Shown here piece after piece: positions 1 through 7,213 of a stretch of 18,933 bases of DNA. A program made the position numbers and the translations under genes. The DNA is from Paludibacteraceae bacterium (GTDB lineage Bacteria; Bacteroidota; Bacteroidia; Bacteroidales; Paludibacteraceae), in NCBI GenBank assembly GCA_016292775.1, contig JAEDFN010000034.1, positions 1 to 18,933 on the forward strand, in the 5' to 3' direction. Numbering within the stretch: the first letter of the stretch is position 1; each line of letters begins with the position of its first letter. The notes beneath the pieces were generated by a model. It saw only the letters and a program-made list of their open reading frames with translations, made no database searches and had not been told where the DNA came from.

Positions 1-499
1 AACATATATTTTAGTTGAGTAAATAATTTGATTTATACGACAAAAAATCAAATAAATTAACAGTTAATTTGCTGTACTACATTAAATTAAAATGTTCGCC
101 ACCAATAAAAAAAACTGCTAATAGACTCAAGTGAACACATCAAACTTTCACCATATACAAATATATTGTAAAATTATTAATATAACAAAAAAAATTCACA
201 TAATTTTAATTGACTTACCCTAAAAAACTTGACACTTTTGAATGCCTAAAAATAATAATTCGATACTATTAGACTTAAATATACTACATTTTATAATGAT
301 ATAAAATTTTTATAACCCCCAAAGTTACAAATTAATCTTAATACAACAATAGGTTTATATTAATTTTTTTTTGCATACTACACTTATTGTAAAACAAAAA
401 TTAATTATTGAGAAACAATAAAACAAATATGAATAAATATATGAAAAAAATAAAATAAAAAGGGAAGAAAAAGGAGGGGAACAGACCTATGAGAAATAA
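1..499. other. AT-rich intergenic stretch without a recognisable gene
   Basis: No credible coding region is present on either strand. The only reading frame of note overlaps the tRNA and is dominated by Phe and Leu codons from poly-T. The right edge is the terminator of the SRP RNA/tRNA unit. The one structured signal is a promoter-like pair on the minus strand at 320-349, which would transcribe leftward out of the window. The rest is low-complexity A/T sequence, and I see no clear repeat, tRNA or riboswitch in it. Confidence 0.6.
320..349 (-). promoter_or_regulatory. Orphan Bacteroidota-type promoter pointing left
   Basis: On the minus strand TAACTTTG (327-320) matches the -7 consensus TAnnTTTG. 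A TTG (349-347) lies 19 bases upstream at the -33 position. The start would fall near 314, followed by a GGGGG run. No open reading frame begins within the following 300 bases, so the product is either a gene beyond the left edge with a long leader or a small RNA. The same pair occurs before several genes in this window, but in AT-rich DNA a chance match is possible. Confidence 0.35.
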
Positions 500-535
500 A
501 AAAAGAGAAACACCGAAGAATGTGTTTCTCTTTTT
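500..535 (-). terminator. Rho-independent terminator of the ffs/tRNA-Thr unit
   Basis: This is a perfect inverted repeat. GAGAAACAC (505-513) pairs with GTGTTTCTC (522-530), and flanking A and T runs extend the stem to 14 bp around an 8-base loop (514-521). On the minus strand the hairpin is followed directly by a run of about seven T. It begins only a few bases past the 3' end of the tRNA, as expected for a stable-RNA terminator. The T run on the other side (531-535) gives it some bidirectional potential. Confidence 0.85.
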
Positions 536-537
536 AG

Positions 538-611
538 AGCCTCTTGTCGGATTCGAACCAACGACCCCGAGATTACAAATCACGTGCTCTGGCCAACTGA
601 GCTAAAGAGGC
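538..611 (-). tRNA. tRNA-Thr (anticodon UGU)
   Basis: The minus strand folds into a complete 74-base cloverleaf. The acceptor stem GCCTCTT/AAGAGGC is perfectly paired. The D arm is GCTC/GAGC with a GG-containing loop, and the T arm is GTTGG/CCGAC with TTCGAAT in its loop. The anticodon loop TTTGTAA carries UGU, which reads ACA and other ACN threonine codons. The discriminator base is U and CCA is not encoded. The anticodon stem CGTGA/TCTCG has a U-U mismatch at its middle pair (29-41). The tRNA starts about 4 bases after the SRP RNA ends, has no promoter of its own in that gap, and is followed by a strong terminator, so it is very probably cut from a shared precursor. Confidence 0.95.
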
Positions 612-615
612 AAAC

Positions 616-712
616 AGGTAAGCGATCTACATCGCACCGCTACGACCTTCTACCCTTGCTGCGATCAAACCCTGGGGGAGTTCAAAGGGAGCTGGTCGTG
701 TAGGACTTACCC
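616..712 (-). ncRNA. ffs: Signal recognition particle RNA, small bacterial type (4.5S)
   Basis: The minus strand forms one long interrupted hairpin of about 97 bases. GGTAAG pairs with CTTACC at the base, then CTACA with TGTAG, then ACGACC with GGTCGT. At the tip is the SRP domain IV signature: CCCAGG on one side and AGCAAGGG on the other, the asymmetric purine loop that binds Ffh. The RNA works with Ffh and FtsY in co-translational targeting of membrane proteins. The apical segment (661-670) is not the usual GGAA tetraloop; it reads GUUUGAUCGC. Ends were set from the base of the stem and from the promoter, whose -7 box ends 5 bases upstream of 712. tRNA-Thr follows at once and probably shares the transcript. 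Confidence 0.85.
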
Positions 713-716
713 ACTG

Positions 717-747
717 CAAAGGTACTACTTTTTCCCAAATAAACAAG
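717..747 (-). promoter_or_regulatory. Promoter of the ffs/tRNA-Thr unit
   Basis: On the minus strand CTTG (747-744), then a 19-base spacer, then TACCTTTG (724-717) matches the Bacteroidota housekeeping promoter (TTTG, about 19 bases, TAnnTTTG). The expected start coincides with the base of the SRP RNA stem near 712. The upstream 748-870 region contains no gene. Confidence 0.75.
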
Positions 748-872
748 CATTATTTTGAAAAATTTTATTCACACAACAGAAACAAACGAAAATCGTTATA
801 CTCAGCATATTATATCTTTCATATAAGGCCATACATTATAATAACAACTCGTAAACAGCTATAACCGGACAC

Positions 873-923
873 AAAAAATCGCTTTTTCCGAATAAAAAAG
901 GAAGATTTTATGCAGAAAAAGCG
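873..923 (-). terminator. Probable terminator of the alpha-glucan operon
   Basis: On the minus strand CGCTTTTTC (923-915) pairs with GAAAAAGCG (888-880). The 9-bp stem is followed by TTTTTT (878-873). The loop is long (26 bases). It lies about 45 bases after the stop codon of the GH57-like gene and before the ffs promoter, where the operon should end. Confidence 0.5.
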
Positions 924-967
924 AAAAACGATTTAATAATTTATGTATGAATAAGTCCCTACTCAGG

Positions 968-2263
968 TTATGCTTTTTTAGATTTGTTTTTAAGTTTTTT
1001 CTCCAACTCTTCTATACGAGCATTTTGAGAATTAATAGTTTTTAACAAAGAATTAAGTTCTTCATCCTCTATACTTGTAGGGAACTGCGATTTTACACGG
1101 TCAATAAAATCACTGAGCACATTCATATAATTAATAAAGGCATCATACGGGGTATCATAAGGAACTTGCTGTGCCAAAACACGACCATTAGAATAGTGTT
1201 TTGTATTCATGAAATAGAAGTGATAAGAATCTTGGAGGCATTGCCAGTCGATTTTTATTGAAGGGTCGGAACAGAGATTAACTCTTTCGGAGAGGGCATA
1301 TAATTTAGAAAGGGCTTCATTTTGAAGTTCGTTACCACACCAAGCACTAACATCCTTCTCTTCATCAGTCCAAGAAATCGGGTATACCACCGAAAGAGCG
1401 TCTATAGATTTATAATTATCAACAATTTTAGAAGGCAAAGAGAAAGTGATATTATTTTCTATGGCATATTCCGGGAGTTTTCGGAAAAAGTCGAAGATAC
1501 CCGAAGATTTTACGTTTAATTTTCCAAGAGCTTCGTAACCCATACATATATTATACACCTCTTCTTCGGCAGGAGATTTTGCAATCCAAGACATGAATTT
1601 ATCGGCTGTAAGCGGATACTCCGACCAATTACCTTGCGAGAATCGGAAATTGATATCATCGCTGAGTTTGTTGTCTCTTACAAGGAGTTTGACTTTTGGG
1701 TTTACAACAGAATGGTAGACATAGTGTGGACTTTTCCAACCCATCACATGTTTTGTTTCTTCGACAATAATATTTTTATATCCGGCTTTGGATACTTTAT
1801 CGGCGATTTCATCGCTATAAATAAGGGCGGTATTGGCAAAAGTAGTAGGACGTTTTCCGAAAAGGTCGAAAATTTTATCGGACTGCATTTTCAGTTGACG
1901 AACGAATTCATCATCGTCATAAAGCGAAGCGAGGGAATGAGCATAAGGGGTGGCTATGAACTCCACATTATCGGTTTTTGCAAGAGCCTTAAAGCTATCG
2001 ATAACTTCAGGGGCGAATTTCTCTAATTGCTCCAGTGCCAAACCGGAGATGATAAAAGATACTTTAAACCTGCCATTGAAATCTTTTATCATATTAAGTA
2101 ACACATTATTAGCCTCTAAGTACACTTGATTTGCGGCTGTGCTTACCGACATTTCATCTTCGTAATCATCATAATAATAATGATCGTTACCAATTTCAAA
2201 AAAGCGATATTTTTTTAGATTATATCTTTGATGAACTCTAAAGCAGAAGTTAACAGTTTTCAT
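968..2263 (-). CDS. GH57 alpha-amylase-like protein, catalytic residues replaced
   Basis: This 431-residue protein has the layout of family GH57. The HQ motif is near the N-terminus (11-12), with NVEF at 99-102. The strand carrying the nucleophile in active members is at 144-149, the segment carrying the second catalytic acid is at 241-247, and the QDSYHFYFM motif starts at 344. In active GH57 amylases the third motif has a nucleophile Glu and the fourth an Asp. Here they read NTALIY (Ala146) and MGYEALG (Gly242), so both appear to be missing. Loss of one or both is known for the alpha-amylase-like branch of GH57 common in Bacteroidota. The C-terminus (400-431) is a charged coiled coil. There is no signal peptide, so it is cytoplasmic. 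It is last in an operon with a GT4 enzyme and a debranching enzyme, 17 bases after the GT4 stop. A binding or regulatory role in storage-glucan metabolism is inferred; hydrolase activity is doubtful. Confidence 0.9.
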   Translation of the reverse strand: MKTVNFCFRVHQRYNLKKYRFFEIGNDHYYYDDYEDEMSVSTAANQVYLEANNVLLNMIKDFNGRFKVSFIISGLALEQLEKFAPEVIDSFKALAKTDNVEFIATPYAHSLASLYDDDEFVRQLKMQSDKIFDLFGKRPTTFANTALIYSDEIADKVSKAGYKNIIVEETKHVMGWKSPHYVYHSVVNPKVKLLVRDNKLSDDINFRFSQGNWSEYPLTADKFMSWIAKSPAEEEVYNICMGYEALGKLNVKSSGIFDFFRKLPEYAIENNITFSLPSKIVDNYKSIDALSVVYPISWTDEEKDVSAWCGNELQNEALSKLYALSERVNLCSDPSIKIDWQCLQDSYHFYFMNTKHYSNGRVLAQQVPYDTPYDAFINYMNVLSDFIDRVKSQFPTSIEDEELNSLLKTINSQNARIEELEKKLKNKSKKA

Positions 2264-2280
2264 AACGACACAAAAAATAA

Positions 2281-3540
2281 TTAATAATTAAGTAAAACTT
2301 TATCATAAATATTACGCACTTTTTGACCTGCGTATTCCCATCGGATATTATTAATTTCTTTAATACCCTCAACGCGTAGAGTTTTATAAAGGGCGGGATA
2401 TTTAACGATAGCATGTATATAATCGGCCATTGCATCGATATCCCAATAGTCGGTTTTCAGAGCATGCGAAAGGATTTCGGCACAACCACTTTGTTTAGAG
2501 ATAATAGAAGGAGTGCCGCATTGCATAGCCTCGAGAGGGGAGATACCGAAAGGTTCGGAAACGGAAGGCATCATATATACGTCGCTTTCTGCGAGCATTT
2601 CATACACCTGACGGCCTTTAAGGAAACCGGTGAAATGAAATTTATCAGAGATACCCTTTTGGGCTACGAGGCGCACCATTTTATTCATCATATCACCGCT
2701 ACCTGCCATAACGAATTGTACACCATCGGTATTTTGAAGCACCTTAGCAGCTACTTCCACAAAATACTCCGGTCCTTTTTGCATTGTAATTCTACCAAGG
2801 AAGGTAATTATTTTATCTTCTCTTTCGGACTTATGTAATTCATCGACAAAAGATAAAGGTTCGACGGCATTATGCACTGTAGTTACTTTATCGGGATTTT
2901 GATGATATTTCTCTATCACTGTATTACGTGTAAGGTCTGACACGGTAATAATATGGTCGGCTCTATCCATACCCTCTTTTTCTATACGGTAAACATCGGG
3001 GTTTACCTGACCTCTACTGCGGTCGTAATCAGTGGCATGGACATGTATAACGAGGGGTTTACCCGAAATTGTTTTAGCAAAGATACCGGCAGGATATGTA
3101 AGCCAATCGTGGGAATGGATGATATCGAAGTCGAGAGAATGTGCAAGAACACTTGCAACAGCCTCGTAATTAGAGATTTCTTCGAGGAGGTTATCCGGAT
3201 ATCTTCCGGAAAATTCCACACAACCGAGGCTATTGGTACCGATACGAGTAAAATCGTATTTTATACCATTTCGATATTTGAAATATGTATCGGGGTCAAG
3301 ACGGCCTGCCATTTGTTCGTTGACGAAATTCCAATCTACATTTTTCCATACAACAGGTACGGTATTGGCACCTATTATTTTCAGAAAAGATTGGTCTTCA
3401 TCTCCCCAAGGTTTTGGAATCACGAAAGTTATATTCATATCTGGTTGAAGGCTCATACCTTTTGTAAGGCCATAACTGGCAGTACCCAGACCGCCCAAGA
3501 TATGAGGAGGAAATTCCCAACCGAACATTAATGCTTTCAT
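2281..3540 (-). CDS. GT4 glycosyltransferase, glycogen-synthase-like
   Basis: This 419-residue cytoplasmic glycosyltransferase has the GT-B fold. The N-terminal domain opens with GWEFPPHILGGLGT (7-20), the donor/acceptor loop of starch and glycogen synthases, and has HSHDW at 142-146. The C-terminal domain has FLGRITMQKGPEYF (247-260) and the retaining-enzyme motif SEPFGISPLEAM (328-339), whose two Glu (329, 337) form the EX7E pair. Family knowledge suggests transfer of glucose from a nucleotide sugar (UDP- or ADP-glucose) to an alpha-1,4-glucan; the exact donor cannot be read from sequence. It sits between the debranching enzyme (23 bases upstream) and the GH57-like gene (17 bases downstream) in one operon, which supports a role in building storage glucan. 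Full length for the family. Confidence 0.92.
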   Translation of the reverse strand: MKALMFGWEFPPHILGGLGTASYGLTKGMSLQPDMNITFVIPKPWGDEDQSFLKIIGANTVPVVWKNVDWNFVNEQMAGRLDPDTYFKYRNGIKYDFTRIGTNSLGCVEFSGRYPDNLLEEISNYEAVASVLAHSLDFDIIHSHDWLTYPAGIFAKTISGKPLVIHVHATDYDRSRGQVNPDVYRIEKEGMDRADHIITVSDLTRNTVIEKYHQNPDKVTTVHNAVEPLSFVDELHKSEREDKIITFLGRITMQKGPEYFVEVAAKVLQNTDGVQFVMAGSGDMMNKMVRLVAQKGISDKFHFTGFLKGRQVYEMLAESDVYMMPSVSEPFGISPLEAMQCGTPSIISKQSGCAEILSHALKTDYWDIDAMADYIHAIVKYPALYKTLRVEGIKEINNIRWEYAGQKVRNIYDKVLLNY

Positions 3541-3563
3541 ATGTTATTATTTAAGATTTAGTT

Positions 3564-5504
3564 TCATTTATTTTCATACTCGTCGATAAGGGCAACAGCT
3601 CGAAGGTTTTCGGCTACGGACATAGCGAAGCTCATAGCACCATGGCCGCGGAAAGGAGGGTTACCATCGTATAATTCGCTGAGGGTGCCAATGGTAAGTG
3701 TATTCATCTCCTGCTCTACCCCTGCCATCAATCGACGTAAGAAGGATATACCGCTATTTTGATAAACTCTATAATACGCTTCTACAAAGGCTGCATTAAT
3801 CCAAGGCCAAACGGGACCATTGTGGTAATTTCTATCGCGTTCGAGCTGACCGCCAATATATTCCGGGCGATACATACCGCTTTTAGGACTTAAGCTACGC
3901 AATCCTTTTGGAGTCAACAATTCGCGAGTAATTATATCAACCACAGCCTTTTGTTGTTTTTTATCGAGCGGGGAGTAAGGAAGTGAGACGGCAAAAATCA
4001 TATTAGGTCTCACCTCTTTATCACAATAATCGTCATCGACAAAATCGTAGAGGTACGAGCCGTTCCAAAAGCAAGAAACAAAGGCACGGGCAGTCATTTC
4101 CGCCTGATAATTATACAAGTCGGTCTGGCTATCTTCGCCTTTTACATTGGCTAATTCCGCCGCGAATTTTAGGGCGTTATACCACAAAGCATTAATTTCC
4201 ACGAGATAACCGGTGCGAGGCACTATAGGTTCTCCGTTTTCCACAGCATTCATCCAAGACACGGGCACCTGTTTTCCATTTGTATAAAGCAGCCCTTGGT
4301 CGTGGCAGAACAGGTTCGGATGTTTGTGCTTTCTAATAAAAGAGAGGATTGCAAACACCACGGCAGCATATTTTTCCGCCGCCTTATCGATACCGCATTT
4401 ATTTGCATATTGCTGTATTGTATAGATGAACCACAAGAGAGCATCAGGGGAGTCTATTTCAACGAGATTGGTGGTATTTTCTTTGTCGCTTATAAATTCA
4501 TTTACAGCTACCAAAGCATTTTTCATTATGTCGTGAAAGAGCGTTTCATTATCGGAAAAGAGCGACAACCCAGGCAAAGAGATAAATTCATCGCGGGCGC
4601 GACATTTAAACCAAGGATATCCGGCGATGATATATTTTTTACCATCTCGTTTTACAACGAATTGGGAGGCGGATATTTTAAGGCTTTGCAAGAAAGAGGT
4701 GCGAAATGAACGAGATGCCTTTTCGGAATCGAAGAGTCGCTTAAGCATACGAGGGTAAATAGGTTCCGTAGCGGCGGAAAATAGGAGTACATCGCCTTTT
4801 TTGAGCGACACTTCGAAATAACCCGGCACAAAAAGGTCCTCTTTATAATCGTATCCGCGTTCTTGCTCTTTAGCATACTCTATACCGAGGTACCAATCCG
4901 GATTATTAATCCACTTACATTGTTTATTTAATTGCATAACGAGGTTAGGGTAACCGGTATAAAGGCAGAGAGAGACACCATTTTCCTGTTCGGTAACGGT
5001 AGTATTAGCGACATTATTTTTATACGTAAGGGCATTCACATTACGGAAAGCCAGAAAAGGTTTAAGTCGCATGATAGTATCGGAATGAGCATCTAAAACA
5101 GTATAGCAGATAATGATACGATTTTCATTTTGAACAAAAATTCGTTCTTTTTTAAGAATCACGCCACCGATACGATAAAGGGAAGTAGCTATAGAGTCGA
5201 ATTCGAATTGACGGAGGTATTTATGTCCTCTCGGGGCATATAAATCGCTACCATATCTATGAAGTCCGAGGTTAAATTCGGCTCCGTGTTGGATGATAGT
5301 TTCGTCACAAGAAGAGAGGAGCACATGGTTATCAGCGTCGATTTGTGGCACGGGAACGACAAGCATTCCATGATATTTACGGGTATTACAATCTACTATT
5401 GTAGTACCGCAATAAGCACCGTTACAATTAGAACGAATCATCTCTTTATCGAGAGATTTCTCGAGGTTTGCAAGTAATAATCTATCGTATTTAATATAGC
5501 TCAT
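3564..5504 (-). CDS. Glycogen debranching enzyme (amylo-alpha-1,6-glucosidase family)
   Basis: This 646-residue protein begins MSYIKYDRLL. An in-frame ATG six codons upstream (5522) is possible, but related proteins start at the MSY methionine, so 5504 was chosen. The N-terminal beta domain carries DCNTRKYHGMLV (38-49), typical of bacterial GDE N-domains. The C-terminal alpha/alpha barrel has GYPWFKCRARDEFISLPGL (295-313, with the conserved RD at 304-305), VPRTGYLVEINALWYNAL (428-445) and the NYHNGPVWPW segment (559-568). Family enzymes remove alpha-1,6 branch stubs from glycogen or maltodextrins. It is first in the operon with the GT4 and GH57-like genes. There is no signal peptide, so it is cytoplasmic. 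The upstream 85-base gap from floA holds a hairpin and no clear promoter, so both read-through and a separate start are possible. Confidence 0.93.
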   Translation of the reverse strand: MSYIKYDRLLLANLEKSLDKEMIRSNCNGAYCGTTIVDCNTRKYHGMLVVPVPQIDADNHVLLSSCDETIIQHGAEFNLGLHRYGSDLYAPRGHKYLRQFEFDSIATSLYRIGGVILKKERIFVQNENRIIICYTVLDAHSDTIMRLKPFLAFRNVNALTYKNNVANTTVTEQENGVSLCLYTGYPNLVMQLNKQCKWINNPDWYLGIEYAKEQERGYDYKEDLFVPGYFEVSLKKGDVLLFSAATEPIYPRMLKRLFDSEKASRSFRTSFLQSLKISASQFVVKRDGKKYIIAGYPWFKCRARDEFISLPGLSLFSDNETLFHDIMKNALVAVNEFISDKENTTNLVEIDSPDALLWFIYTIQQYANKCGIDKAAEKYAAVVFAILSFIRKHKHPNLFCHDQGLLYTNGKQVPVSWMNAVENGEPIVPRTGYLVEINALWYNALKFAAELANVKGEDSQTDLYNYQAEMTARAFVSCFWNGSYLYDFVDDDYCDKEVRPNMIFAVSLPYSPLDKKQQKAVVDIITRELLTPKGLRSLSPKSGMYRPEYIGGQLERDRNYHNGPVWPWINAAFVEAYYRVYQNSGISFLRRLMAGVEQEMNTLTIGTLSELYDGNPPFRGHGAMSFAMSVAENLRAVALIDEYENK

Positions 5505-5524
5505 AAGATACAAAATCCACAAAA

Positions 5525-5561
5525 GGGTAATATCAAACTATAAGCAAGCCTGACATTACCC
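5525..5561 (-). terminator. Hairpin between floA and the debranching gene, weak terminator
   Basis: An 11-base inverted repeat with one mismatch (GGGTAATATCA at 5525-5535 against TGACATTACCC at 5551-5561) surrounds a 15-base loop. On the minus strand it is followed by only TTTTG, so it is a weak or partial terminator at best. It could lower transcription of the glucan operon from the floA promoter or stabilise the floA mRNA end. Confidence 0.4.
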
Positions 5562-5589
5562 ATATATTAGTAAGTTATCAAAAAAGATA

Positions 5590-6585
5590 TTATTTTTTAT
5601 TATTAGAAGGTTTTTCGCCTTGAGGTGTAGCTATAGAATCTCTCATATGAGTATCGGCTTCTATATTTTTCATTCTATAGTAATCCATAATACCGAGATT
5701 ACCATTAAGGAATGCTTGAGCCATAGCTTTAGGCACTTCTGATTCGGCTTCAATAACTCTTGCGCGAGCCTCTTGAGCTTTGGCTTTCATCTCTTGTTCG
5801 AGGGCGATAGCCATAGCTCTACGCTCTTCGGCACGAGCTTGAGCGATATTTTTATCAGCGTTAGCCTGATCGATTTGTAATGTAGCACCGATATTTTTAC
5901 CAACATCTACATCAGCGATATCGATAGAAAGAATTTCGAAAGCGGTGCCGGCATCGAGTCCGCGACTGAGTACGAGTTTTGAAATAGAGTCCGGATTTTC
6001 GAGCACTAACTTATGAGTTTCACTGGAGCCGATAGAAGATACAATACCTTCGCCAACGCGGGCAAGGATCGTTTCTTCACCTGCACCACCCACGAGTTGT
6101 TTGATATTTGCACGTACGGTGACACGGGCTTTTGCCAATAATTGGATACCATCGCGAGCTACGGAAGATACCACCGGAGTATCGATAACTTTAGGGTTAA
6201 CGCTCATTTGCACTGCCTCGAAAACGTCACGACCGGCGAGGTCGATACCTGTAGCTGTTTTAAAAGAAAGGTCAATATTTGCTTTAGCGGCGGAAACGAG
6301 GGCATGTACTACGCGTACTACATGACCACCTGCGAGGTAGTGAGCCTCGAGTTCGTCTCTGGTAATATTACTTAAGCCGGCTTTATGGGCTTCTATAAGG
6401 GCATTTACAATTATTGATGGTGGAACTTTACGTATTCTCATCAAGAATAGTTGCATTAACGAAATTCTGACTCCAGACACTTTGGCAGAAAGCCACAGTA
6501 AGAACGGAACGTAGTAGAAGAAGATGCCTAAAAAGATGGCTATCAACACTAAACCTACAACTAAAAATACTGTAGAAAAAATCAT
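5590..6585 (-). CDS. floA: Flotillin-like protein FloA (UPF0365/YqfA family)
   Basis: This 331-residue protein has one N-terminal hydrophobic hairpin (about 4-33). An SPFH/PHB-like domain (about 40-240) includes VPPSIIVNALIEAHKAG (54-70) and VDVGKNIGATLQIDQANA (226-243). An Ala/Glu-rich helical segment (about 240-290) favours oligomers, and a short polar tail follows. It is full length for bacterial FloA, which forms membrane microdomains and affects membrane fluidity, secretion and envelope stress. nfeD lies upstream on the same strand, the partnership known from Bacillus and many Bacteroidota, but the gap is 157 bases, wide for an operon. A promoter-like pair at 6599-6629 may give floA its own transcript. 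Confidence 0.95.
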   Translation of the reverse strand: MIFSTVFLVVGLVLIAIFLGIFFYYVPFLLWLSAKVSGVRISLMQLFLMRIRKVPPSIIVNALIEAHKAGLSNITRDELEAHYLAGGHVVRVVHALVSAAKANIDLSFKTATGIDLAGRDVFEAVQMSVNPKVIDTPVVSSVARDGIQLLAKARVTVRANIKQLVGGAGEETILARVGEGIVSSIGSSETHKLVLENPDSISKLVLSRGLDAGTAFEILSIDIADVDVGKNIGATLQIDQANADKNIAQARAEERRAMAIALEQEMKAKAQEARARVIEAESEVPKAMAQAFLNGNLGIMDYYRMKNIEADTHMRDSIATPQGEKPSNNKK

Positions 6586-6598
6586 AATTCTATATTAT

Positions 6599-6629
6599 AA
6601 AAGTTAGTACTATATAAATTCAAAAACAA
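6599..6629 (-). promoter_or_regulatory. Possible promoter of floA
   Basis: On the minus strand TTG (6629-6627), a 20-base spacer and TAACTTTT (6606-6599) match the Bacteroidota pattern with the last base of the -7 box changed. The start would lie only about 8 bases before the floA ATG, unusually close, so this is tentative. A second TAACTTTT lies in the same gap without a clear -33. Confidence 0.3.
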
Positions 6630-6742
6630 TGAGCTATTTATTGATATCCCTCAAAAACGGAAATCGATAGCTGAAAAAGTTACATCATCATCTTAACTCT
6701 GAATACATTTAAGATATCGAAGAGGCTTAATAGCTATAAAGT

Positions 6743-7207
6743 TTATATCACTTTAACGGTAAGAGAAGTGCCCTCAATATTTGTCACCTCCACATCGACA
6801 CCGGCTTCGACGAGGGCGTCGAGGCATCGAGCTTCGTATATTTTTCCGTCGAAAATAACTTTTCCCATCGGGGCTAAGCGAGAGAGAGTTTTTCCACGTT
6901 GACCTACAGAGAGTTCGGACAAATCGTTAAAGACCTCTGTTTCGTCGAGATTTTTCTTTAGAGATAGTCTATCTAAAGTTTTGCCCTTCATAAGGATATA
7001 TGTAAATATAGCAAAGAGCACCAATCCCACGAAAAGAGTGATAATACCGGCAGTAACACCTATAGCCATAAAGGCATATACCACGCCACAAACGCCGAAA
7101 GCGGCACCTGCAAGGCCGGCGATAGAGACCCCCGGAATCAGGAATACCTCTATAAGAAAGAATATTATTGACAGAGCAATAAAAGCTATTACAAGAAAAA
7201 TATCCAT
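6743..7207 (-). CDS. nfeD: NfeD-family membrane protein (short form)
   Basis: This 154-residue protein has three hydrophobic segments (about 3-24, 30-50 and 53-73). A soluble C-terminal domain (about 95-154) has the small beta-barrel (OB-like) pattern of NfeD: SVGQRGKTLSRLAPMGKV (100-117) and a late VDVEVTNIEG (137-146). The ClpP-like protease domain of long NfeD proteins is absent, so this is the short form that accompanies flotillins. It starts 6 bases after the stop of the TPR/PD40 gene and precedes floA, so transcription from the promoter at 8733-8764 is likely. It is thought to help assemble or stabilise flotillin patches; the exact role is not settled for the family. Confidence 0.92.
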   Translation of the reverse strand: MDIFLVIAFIALSIIFFLIEVFLIPGVSIAGLAGAAFGVCGVVYAFMAIGVTAGIITLFVGLVLFAIFTYILMKGKTLDRLSLKKNLDETEVFNDLSELSVGQRGKTLSRLAPMGKVIFDGKIYEARCLDALVEAGVDVEVTNIEGTSLTVKVI

Positions 7208-7213
7208 AGTTAT

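Noticed and set aside
401..583. 60-residue minus-strand reading frame
   Set aside because: It overlaps the tRNA-Thr gene and its terminator, and its residues are mostly Phe, Leu and Ile from T-rich DNA.
4296..4709. 137-residue plus-strand frame inside the debranching gene
   Set aside because: It is a shadow of a well-supported gene on the other strand and shows no domain.
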